From Sperchopsis tessellata (Eukaryota > Arthropoda > Insecta > Coleoptera > Hydrophilidae): a stretch of 32,777 nucleotides of DNA. The notes beneath the pieces are model-generated. The model worked only from the letters and a program-made list of their open reading frames with translations. It was not told the DNA's origin and ran no database searches. Positions 10,701 to 20,100 of the stretch are shown in pieces (the stretch's first letter is position 1; every line of letters begins with the position of its first letter). Position numbers and translations under genes: made by a program. The stretch spans positions 1 to 32,777 of the forward strand of contig JAWQRN010000262.1 of NCBI GenBank assembly GCA_033557685.1, read 5' to 3'.

Positions 10701-11854
10701 AGTAAATTTAGAATGTAAGAAACATTTGTATTGTCAGTAACCAAAATCTAATTAGTAATTCTTGTATACATATATTAACTGTTTACAACAAAAAGAGATG
10801 GGCACCACAAAATTCATTTTTCAGTTTTTTTACGTAAGAATGATTGGTACATAATATGATTGAATATCAATACCAAAGACACATATAATTCTACATGAAC
10901 TTTATATTAGATTTTCATATACACGCTGTTCAAGAAATAATACCATTGACAATTTTTAAAATAGTTGTAGACACCTCAGTACTTTTACATTTATATAAAT
11001 GCTACCAATTTGTACATATAGACAGACACGTTAATATAAATAAATTTTAATCCTCTTTTGATTTATCATCAGATATAACATTCCCTTCATCATCATATTC
11101 TGTTTCATGATATGCTTGATAAGCATACACACAAATAATAAAATTAACGGTAATAACAGCTGCTAAAACTGACCAAGCTGTATTTGCAAAACCTTCAATA
11201 TTAAAAGTATCTTTCATAACATGTCGTGTTCCGAAGAATGCCCCAAAAGGCATCGAAAACATCAGCAGACTGTAGAACAGCAGCAGAGCAAATGCCTTAG
11301 CTGCCTGTTTTGAATGTTCGGGTATCATAGGCGTATTGTCGCTGACAATATGCTGATCAGTGTCCATCTTAAAGTAGTCTATTCTGCAAAAAAAGAATAA
11401 CACATTAATTACCTGATCTATTAATAATTTTCTTAGTATCTTCGTGTGTATTATCTAAATGGGCTCTGAATATTTGCTCATAAGCCAAAATAGTTTTAAT
11501 AGGTTTGCAATCACCAGACAACTTTTGTTTGCCCCATAACAATTCTGTAATAAGTATACGAGCCAACCACTGATCTAGGCGATCTTCTTTCGTCAAAAGC
11601 TGGGATTTTTTAAAGAGGAAATCTATTTGAGATTCATGCTGCAGTGCCTCCAATATTAAAGCATACAACGCTTTTTTATTCTAAAATGAAATAAAGTATT
11701 AGATAAGAATTATTTAATTATAACCTCAAATACTTACGACGTGTTTATTTTCAAAAACGACGCGCTTAACACTAGCATTGTTCTCTTTTACTTCCCTCGC
11801 TAATTTAGCCGCTATTTTGTATAACCTAGGAACCTTAACTGAATGTTCAAACAT
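4750..11854 (-). CDS. Nsun5: NSUN5-like rRNA (cytosine-5) methyltransferase, 5 exons
   Basis: Exons on the minus strand: 11854-11738, 11680-11413, 6689-6427, 6342-6054 and 5969-4750. All have GT-AG borders and joins that keep frame (phases 0, 1, 0, 1). They give about 718 residues against about 430 in human NSUN5. Family members transfer methyl from SAM to a conserved cytosine of large-subunit rRNA in the nucleolus (yeast Rcm1). Visible motifs are the N-terminal helical domain (LYALILEAL, ITELLWGK), the RNA-binding PRYVRVNT block near residue 133, the SAM loop LDMCAAPGMKTS (about 234-245), motif IV DPSCSGSG (about 306-313) with the release cysteine, and motif VI VVYSTCS with the catalytic Cys near 361. 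The core ends at FFVAVFEK near 430. A roughly 285-residue Lys/Glu/Asn tail with repeated KKKK clusters follows and is probably a nucleolar-localisation region. Intron 2 (about 4.7 kb) contains VMA21. Confidence 0.93.
6692..7280. other. NSUN5 intron 2, AT-rich part
   Basis: This is intronic sequence between NSUN5 exon 3 and the hAT remnant. No coding potential is recognised. Confidence 0.4.
7281..8850 (+). mobile_element. hAT-type transposon remnant
   Basis: A probable hAT end begins at 7281 with CAGTGATGGTAGGGTTGCCA, of the type seen in hAT elements. A broken transposase follows. Near 7700 is a start like MSDYEN-RKRKVNKMAKFNPK, followed by Lys/Ser-rich pieces and, around 7975, YHTVIHSHS-like sequence. 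The C-terminal dimerisation signature HSNATSANIFSLMTTV lies near 8735-8780; the family pattern is SNAxxERxFSxM. Stops and frame changes occur throughout. I could not find a matching right end or 8 bp duplication. It lies in NSUN5 intron 2, opposite to the gene's orientation. Confidence 0.6.
9070..9715 (+). mobile_element. LINE reverse transcriptase 3' fragment
   Basis: Plus-strand frames give LSPALFSLFINDM, then after a shift YADDTLVLLSGEG, the reverse transcriptase active-site motif. A downstream IQFLGVIIDMSYD matches the post-palm FLGxxID motif of non-LTR retrotransposons. The segment ends in an A-rich stretch near 9695-9715, suggesting a LINE 3' end. It is heavily frameshifted and 5' truncated. 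The clade is probably Jockey or I-like but cannot be fixed. Confidence 0.65.
9720..11046. other. AT-rich intron 2 of NSUN5, probable VMA21 3' UTR
   Basis: No coding region is seen. Because VMA21 ends at 11047 on the minus strand, part of this stretch should be its 3' UTR. A candidate AATAAA (TTTATT on plus) lies at 10255-10260, giving a 3' UTR of about 0.8 kb if it is used. Other AT-rich variants occur nearer. Confidence 0.35.
11047..11367 (-). CDS. Vma21: VMA21-like V-ATPase assembly protein
   Basis: This single coding exon encodes 106 residues, close to the 101 of human VMA21. VMA21 is an ER membrane chaperone that helps assemble the V0 proteolipid ring of the vacuolar ATPase. Two hydrophobic segments are visible, about residues 25-45 (AFALLLFYSLLMFSMPFGAFF) and about 64-84. 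A polar loop containing RHVMKDTFNIEG lies between them. Both termini are charged, and the C-terminus ends KSKED, which fits a KxKxx ER-retrieval signal. The chosen start is the MDTDQ methionine at 11367; the upstream in-frame extension has no ATG. The gene lies wholly inside NSUN5 intron 2, in the same orientation, with a splice-acceptor-like site 16 bases before the ATG. Confidence 0.88.
   Translation of the reverse strand: MDTDQHIVSDNTPMIPEHSKQAAKAFALLLFYSLLMFSMPFGAFFGTRHVMKDTFNIEGFANTAWSVLAAVITVNFIICVYAYQAYHETEYDDEGNVISDDKSKED
11368..11385 (-). promoter_or_regulatory. Splice acceptor and 5' UTR start of VMA21
   Basis: On the minus strand, a run of T followed by GCAG, then 16 bases, precedes the VMA21 ATG. 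This is a strong 3' splice site. The NSUN5 exon 2 donor (GT at 11412-11411) is only 29 bases upstream, too close to form an intron with it. The VMA21 leader exon must therefore come from further upstream. Confidence 0.6.
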
Positions 11855-12300
11855 TGTTTAATTACCTTTATTGTCCAAAATAATTGAATTAAAAATTATC
11901 GAGTCTTCTACAAATAATAAGTCACATTTTTGAGTGCTGTTTATCTGTCAAATCGAAGAATGGCCAACCCTTGTTCTGCTTGTAACTAGACTTGTACCTA
12001 CAGAAACGCTACCAACTAAATCCATATACACAAGTAACCATGGAACTTGGTAAAGATTGGAGATTGTATGATCTGCGGAGATTTTTCTTTAAAGAGTATT
12101 TATCGACAGTCGTCGAAGAAAATATTTCTGATAGAGTTTAAAATATGTTGAATGCACAACACGCGTTTTTTAGTTGTTGCCAGGATGTGTCAGTTTGTGA
12201 CAAACCAACCATTCGTCGGATACCCTAAGCTGTCAGAGGAAGGGCCCCTCTTTAGTTATTTGGACTCTCCATAACAACGGTCACTTTTAGATTGATTTAA
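11855..12300. promoter_or_regulatory. Probable NSUN5 promoter / divergent intergenic region
   Basis: This lies directly upstream of the NSUN5 ATG and, by splice logic, probably also serves VMA21. The stretch from 11940 to 12260 looks less AT-rich than its surroundings and contains several CpGs. I see no unambiguous TATA, initiator or known factor site, so the boundaries are a guess from position. Confidence 0.35.
12040..12141 (+). CDS. Short divergent ORF, 33 aa, uncertain
   Basis: The ATG sits in a good start context (AACCATGG), about 190 bases from the NSUN5 start and in the opposite direction. The frame gives MELGKDWRLYDLRRFF followed by KEYLSTVVEENISDRV and a stop. It is rich in charged and aromatic residues. 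It resembles no family I know. It could be a leader ORF, the first exon of an unseen gene, or chance. Confidence 0.2.
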   Translation: MELGKDWRLYDLRRFFFKEYLSTVVEENISDRV

Positions 12301-14490
12301 AAAAATTGTCCCTCTTGATTATAAAAATGTTTTAAATTGAATAAGACAAAGAGTTAATTGAAAAACTAAAGAATTATTCTTAGTAGCAAAGATTAGTTCA
12401 TGGAACTATCACGCTCACAAGACTATAAATAGTAGTTTTAATGAAATTACAATTCATGATATCTGAATGAACGTATCATTGCAATAATGTCAATATTCAA
12501 GTATTTACCTTGCTACAATTAAACTAAATCAAATCGTCTTTGTACTTATACTTCTATATAGTATAAAAAATGAACTGGATAAAGTACTTTAACATTCTAG
12601 CCATCAAATATTTACTATGCATTTTCTCGCACAATGAGTACCCTTCAAACATGCAAAAGCATAATTTACGTCAGTATGTACGTTTGTATGGTTATAATTG
12701 TTTGGTCTTCCATCAAAAAATATTTTACCTGATGCATTGTCAATCTACATTTATATATACGCTTGTTACAAGCAAGTTATTATAATGCGCTTTATTCACC
12801 CCAACTACTTTGTGTTAGTAGTTGTCCTATTCACATGGAACATCTATTTTCTGCAAATTACCTTTATTGTTTAATGTTAAGATTGGATTAATGAGGAGAA
12901 AATTTATATAGATAAAAATTAATATATATATTTCCACTAATATTTCTATTTTATCTCAACGTCGTTATATTTTAACATGTACTTATTTGTAGTTTTGTTA
13001 AGTGATTTAGTCAAATTAAATAAATACAGAAGAGAGGGATTATCCTCAAAACGTAAAAAAAAAACAAATAATTTTCAACTGATCTTACATTTGATTTCTT
13101 GTATAAATGCTTTAAGGTCAGAAGTAAGCACATTATGAAAGGTATTGTAATATATCAATGTTGCAATTGAGTAACCATTATGTTAATTGATACACAAAAC
13201 CGCCACGAAATGTTCGCATATATATTGGAATTTATTACTTCCTTTGGTCTCGTATGAACTTATTATTTAAAAAGTTTGTTTAAATCAAATCTCAAGCAAA
13301 GCGTTCCAGTTAATACATTAAATACGTACGTTTGATACAGCTAATTATTAACAGAGCAATGCTGTTGACGTCTTATTGACAGAAACTCAATGTCCACTGC
13401 AATTTCGGGTTGTTCCAATATTTTTGGATGCATATTTGACTACTGTATTTAATATATTAAATTGGCCGGTTTTCTGAGATTTCACTTGATCAAATTTTTT
13501 TATTATTTTTATTTTCTTTACAATATTCGTTTTTATTTATCTATCACAATATTAAAGTTGTTTTAAAGAATACACATACAAATAGTGTTAATTTATTTTA
13601 TTATTTCATGACATTGTGAAACAATGTGTTATATTATATTGTTTATAACTGATAGTTGCACAGTTTAGCTATATTTATATTTAAAAAAACAATTCCTCCG
13701 ATGTGTAATACATGTTTATTTGAAACCGATTTATAAACAATTTGCTAACGCTAAGACAAACAATAAGCATTTGTATTAATGTTGTGCAAGTAAGTAAAAG
13801 TAGATTGAACACTTCTATTTTCGAATAATAAGAATGTAGTTTCACTAGTAAAGACGCCAACTCACTTTTCCAGAAGAAATGTTCAATTCTAAGAATTATT
13901 CCTTATCAAAGGATGTCAGTGAACGTTTGTTTGTGTAGGTAACACCTTCCTTGTTTCAAAGCATTAATCACATAATGCCAACAGCACCACAAATATTACT
14001 GTTATAATGTATTTGAATAAAATGAATAAATGACAAAAAAGCCCTAATTTAGTAAGCGTCATATATTTGTTTGTATTTATTTACGAATATTTTTCCTTGC
14101 ACCAGTTGGATCTTCGTTTTAGGTTTAATTTTAAATTAAGGATTTAGTGGAGGATATTATTGTTTGGTTATTCACATCTTCTGTTATTGTCAAGTGCAAC
14201 GCTAACTTTACAAATGAATGATCCACGACAGTTGTTCGTTGAATACGTGCAATTAAAAAAAATGTTATTTAATTTATAATTTTATTAGAGGTAAACCATT
14301 TTAAAGAAGCATATTTCACGTTTAATTGATTTATTTGTTCTTGACAGTGCTTCGATTGGTTAAATCAGATGATAACGTTGTTTACATTGGACGTAAAATC
14401 CTCCCAAAACATGAATCAACAAAATTTCAAGAAATAGCTTTGTTATTAACAGGAACGGAAGCTGATTGATAAGTAACAATGTAGTTTTGT
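12301..14490. other. AT-rich intergenic DNA between NSUN5 and PI3K
   Basis: No gene, RNA or clear element is recognised. It should hold the PI3K promoter and any non-coding leader exons. A T-rich acceptor-like site (TTTAAACAG at about 14494-14502) just before the first PI3K coding exon suggests at least one upstream leader exon. Confidence 0.4.
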
Positions 14491-14532
14491 GTGTTTAAAC
14501 AGGAAAAGTTGTGTTTAATAAATAGTTTCGAG

Positions 14533-17137
14533 ATGGTTCCGATACCGTATGAGTTTACTTACGACTATTGGCTCCAAGGCCCCTCAGAGTATACCAACCT
14601 GACCTGCTTGATGCCCAATGGAAATATTATCTTACTTGTTGCCAGCTACAATGCTACCTTGGCAGAAATTAAAGAGGTATGTAATATAATATATCGTGTG
14701 TTTATTTATTTTTGTTGTGATTTGCATTGTTATTCTGGGATGATGAAATTAGTATTTCACTATGTTGATACTGATAGCGGTTTTAAACAATTGTATTATT
14801 ATTATATTATGTAATACATAAAAAATATTGTAGTAGTAATTTCTTATACATTTAGATGAATTTACGTGATGGGATTTTATTTAATATTTTATTATGACTT
14901 TTTAAACTTTCTATTATATAAAAGTAATTATATATAATGTTCAAATTCCTAAAGCCTCTAAAAAAGGCTAGCATGAACCCGTTCTGTTCATTGTATTCAT
15001 GTCATCCTCAAAAAGGCTTTCATTCCAAAAGTGCATTTTCCTTTATAGCCATTGTTTCTTAGCTACAACTTCTACAATTTTATGTTAATATGCCTAGAAT
15101 TTCTAATTTTAAATAAGTTTTGACCTAATCACTGTATACACTGTTTCTTGTTTAATGTATTTATGAATGTCGTAATGATAGAACATGGTTTTAGCTACTA
15201 TAAGATCATTAGACGTCTGCAAATAGGGTCAATCCATATTAGATCACCAAAGGGGTGTTACTCAACAATTTTAATATTTGTAATAATTTTTTTTGGCAGC
15301 CATGTGTTTTAGTCCCGCAAGCCATTTTAAGTAAAAATCAACCTTAACGTAAAACTTAATAGCTTCCTTATTGTTTGAGCTATTAACTTGATCTAAATAC
15401 CAAAAAATTCAGAATAAAATGTTCTATTTTTTTTTATATTCATACAGATTTTGTCTAATATTCAAGCATCCCAATACAAAAAATTACCAAAGATTAGAAA
15501 ACTAAAAATTAAAAAACAGATTTTCGGTACATAATATTGTTATGAAGGAAACCAGACTCACATTTGAGACATTTTCCTTAATTGTATTCACAAAACACTA
15601 CTTGTTGTAGAAGTTTCAAGTCTGAGAAACTGTTCCTTTTTTTTTTACAAAGTTTTTTAAATATTAAAAAGTTAGTGTTTTCTCATATTTTCTAGGCAAT
15701 GTATCGGAAGAAATTGCAAATATGATTTTTAGCTAAATTTCAAGATTTTATAAATCCAAAATCAATTGAGTCTCAATGATCAAATTTATATGGTGGACTA
15801 ACATCACAAAGAAGTGAATTCTGTAAAATTTTCATAGTTTTTTACTCAGTCCTTTTTGAGATACAATGCCTAGAAAATATGTGAAAAAGCACATTTTTCA
15901 ATATTTGGAATATTTTGTAAAAAAATGAATAGCTTCTCAGACAAACTTCTACAATAATTAGTGTTTTGTGAATACAATTAAGGAAAAATATCTCAAAGGT
16001 GAGTCTGGCTTCCTTCATAACAATATTATGTACCAAAAATCTGTTTTTTAATTTTCTAATCTTTGGTAATTTTTTGTAAATATTAGAAAAAATCTGTATG
16101 AATAAGAAAATAGACCATTTTATGTTGGTATTTAGATCAAGTTAATAGCTCAAACAATAAGGAAGTTATGAAGTTTAACGCTAAGGTCGATTTTTGCTTA
16201 AAATGGTTTGCTGGACTGAAAAACCATGGCTATCAAAAAAATCTAGGAGTGCAAAAAAATGTCAACCTTAGTTTTCAACTCACAAAGGTAGAGGGAGCAC
16301 CTGGTAAAAATATAAAAAAATATAAAAATGTTGAACATCAATTTTTATTTAAATTGGATGATTTGATTTGGATTCGGGTGCATCTTTGCATCGTCTTTTC
16401 CATATCGTTTCCAGCACTACCATTCAAGTTTCTCATCACCATGATGTTCTTGTTTTAAAAATCTATTATTGTCTTTTGAATGTTCTCAAAACTCCTCTAC
16501 AGCTTTCGTATCATTATTCGGTCTAAAGTATGTATACAATATTTGATGTTCTTCACTCCTCGTTTCCATGTCATTAACTATTTCACTTAACACTTATCAA
16601 ATAATGCGGTATCAATTTGCTATCAATTTGCTTACACAATCACCTTCACACAGTTATACTGAACTCAAAACTTACGGAATTTTGTCAGACATACATGTCA
16701 ACATGGTAACACTCGTGTGTATTTAGTGGCATTTAGTCCAGTAAGCATGCCAATTTTGCAGATACCTTGGAGAATGTACATTGATGTTTGGCTAACTAAA
16801 TATTCAAAATTGTATCAAGCATGAACAAATCGAATATATACATCTTGAAATAAAGGTGACTCAAGTATAGATGTATCAATCAACACCTAAAAGTGCAATA
16901 AAGGACTTACGATTCATAAATATTCCAAAGTAACGCCTCATAACCGGTGCGGTTTTTAAATTCAGTACCTTTAATTTAGACATGTTGTTCTTCGTCAATA
17001 TTTCCTGTATGTCTCAGCAGACAACACAACACAACCATCTGGAAACTTAGAAACTTAGGCATTAAAATTTGTTGATTTTTTCAAATATATAGCCAATAAC
17101 AGTAAAGATGAAAGCTAATATCATTTAAGACGAATGC

Positions 17138-17171
<34 letters not shown>

Positions 17172-20100
17172 AATACGAATGTTTCGATGTAGTGGATCTT
17201 TAACCCTGATACGCAATTTGCCGACAGTGGGTTTCTACGTGGGTGGCAAAACAATCCATCATCACGTTTATTTACACCATCAGGCCTCTTGTCTATTTCG
17301 ATGATTTCCTTCAAAATGCGGTATTTTAGGTATATTCACATAAAATTGTTTTCGTCTCCTGAACGTTGATTCTGAGACCCGGTGTTCTAGTGTGTTGAAC
17401 TAGAGCAGATGATTTTTCTAATCTTTTTATCGCCAGTTTGTGCTCTTTAACACAGGTTGAGATGCAATAATTTGTTTGTTGACCTTGACCCTTGATCTTC
17501 TTGAGGGATTGTGTTCTTCGGGCTTCTAAGGTTTCTAATTTTTGTATTTGTGCAAAATATCATTTTTATGTTAAATCTATATAGGATGTTCAAAGCTTTG
17601 TCAGTAGCACCTTTGATGTAGGGTAGGGTAACTGGAGCAGAAGGTTTTTCATCTCCTCTCTCAATACTGGGTTCTTTAATAATAGCTCGCTCTATGGATG
17701 TTTCTTTGTAGCCGTTGGACACAAATATCTTCTTCCGGGTTTTCATTGCTTCGTTGCTGTGCTCTGTGTCGGATAAGGTTTTAGCACGAAATACCAAAGT
17801 ATTCAGTACTTATTCTAGTTGAACTGGGCAGTGGTGTGATTTTACATGGAGAAATAAGAGACTCACGTCGTTAGTTGCGTATATTAAATATTATGAAATA
17901 TTAATGAGATAGAGATATTATTAGGTTAATTTTTAAGAAATATATGTGAAGGCCGAGGATGTCGCGGGAATGACTTGAAGAGATATACACCGTAGATGGA
18001 CACAGAGGAAGATTTTAAAAACAGAAGGATTTTACAGTCGCGACTTGTTTGGTTGCAAATAGATTGAATACAAATATGATCTAATTAGTGAATGTTATAA
18101 GCATTGAACACTAAGAAATATTGTAGCATAAATCACTTATAACATTCACTAATTAGATCATATTTGTATTAAATCTATTTGCAACCAAACAAGTCCGACT
18201 GTTTTTAAAATCTTCCTGTGTGTCCATCTATGGTGTATATCTCTTCAAATCATTCCCGCGACACCCTCGGCCTTCAAATATATTTCTTAAAAACTGACCT
18301 AATAATATCTCTGCCTCATTTATATTTTATAATATTTAATATACGCAACTAACGACGTGAGTCTCTTATTTCTCGAAAGTTCTTCCCTATATTGCGCCTT
18401 AAATAAATAGGTCTTCTAGCGCTTAGGACCTATACAATATACGTTCCTTATTAGTTTTTAACAGAGATACAATTTAAATTAACTCGTATAAAGGTTGGTT
18501 CACAAAAATAGTTTGTTCGTACCTTCAGCGTAAATTTCAATAATTTTTTTTTATAAATCTTTTGACTAGATCTAAGAAACAATAGTATATATTCAAGCCA
18601 AGTTACAATAATGCGAATATATAAATAGTAATAAGCTGGATTATAATACTTATAACTAAAGACTACACCACTAAAAATGGGAAATTCCATTTCATGCGTA
18701 ATAGATAATGCCAAATAATTGTTTCCTTAATAAGTCAAACCAATTTAAATTTTATCAGATGTGGTCTACATAGAAACCAACAACAAATTTTGATGATGAT
18801 AAATATATCATATTAATATTTAACAGTTTTTTTACAAATATGGAATAAAGTGATAATCATGAAATTTATGTTATTTCAAAATGCCGTTGATTTCCTGAGA
18901 AAGGTTCAAGTATCTACATTAATCAGAAAATAGATATATCGATGTTTTGTGGATAATCTTAGAAATAAAAAATATTGTCGTTCCACAAAGATTTTTAATA
19001 TATACATATCGTGACCGGTTTCGACCACGCTAGGTCATTCTCAAGCTTTTGAGTCAGTGAAGTTGTGTGGTTGCCTTCACTGACCAATAGCTTGAGAATG
19101 ACGTAGTGTGGTCGAAACTGGTGGCGATATTATGTATATATTAAAAAAATTTCTGGAAAGATATTATTTTTTATTTTCTAAAACATCTACATTAATGTGT
19201 TGTGAGTGTCCTAAATTAGGGGTTCCAAAATTGAACACGTCATCATTGACCATATAAAAATAAATTATTTTCTTGAATATTTATAGCTAGTCAAAACATT
19301 TCTGTGAAATTAATTTGAATTATTTCATTATTTTGATTTTAGGATCTCTGGTATGAGGCCCAGAAGCATCCCTCTTATGGCAGCCTCCATGATATGTCGG
19401 TGTACGTTTTCATGTACATCAATGGTATGGCTGAGTTGGAAGAAATCACGGATGAAGGCAGACGGTTAAGTGATATAAGACCAACGGCCGCAGTTTTGAA
19501 GATTACCGAATGTGTTGGAGAAAAAGCTGATCACACCTTTAATGTACAAATTGGTCATTTAATTGGCAAACGTAAGTAGCAGTTTTTTTATAAATGTAGC
19601 TATCAAATTATAGTCATATTTACAATACAACTTGTTGTAATCCCAGGCCTGCAGATTCTTTCCACTATAACTATATGCCCTTGCTAATCCTTTTGGGGTA
19701 AGCACTACTAGTATTAAGCATTCTCCATTACCCCATAACCTGGCAAACTTCTTAAACTTCTTCTAACTCTACTTTTTGCAATCTCACCATACCATCTATT
19801 TTTCTCTAGACCTACCTGCACCTCTCCCACTTTCCACCGCACCTACATATATCCGTTTTGTAACTTATTCCTTCTAAATGCTGAAACTGCCACTAAAAAA
19901 ACATTTTCCTAAGTTTGTGTCTATATATATATATTAGCGAACGAGGGGTTTGCAATTTGAATCCCCGAGGTCGCCGATTTTTTGGAGGTCTATGCGTTTT
20001 CCGAGGAAGAATTGTGGGTGCTGTGTATTATAGACAAATGGAGACCACGTGTACGTTAAAGTACCCAATATGAGCTGGAATTCTAGCTATAGCAGTTGAA

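Noticed and set aside
11368..11403. Longer VMA21 start
   Set aside because: The in-frame extension begins with GTG and runs through a splice-acceptor tract. ATG at 11367 gives the normal family length.
12570..12785. 71-codon plus-strand frame
   Set aside because: It lies in AT-rich intergenic DNA with no motif, and length is within chance.
14491..14532. Upstream extension of the PI3K first exon frame
   Set aside because: It is open but starts without an ATG and crosses an acceptor-like TTTAAACAG. The first methionine is at 14533, next to conserved sequence.
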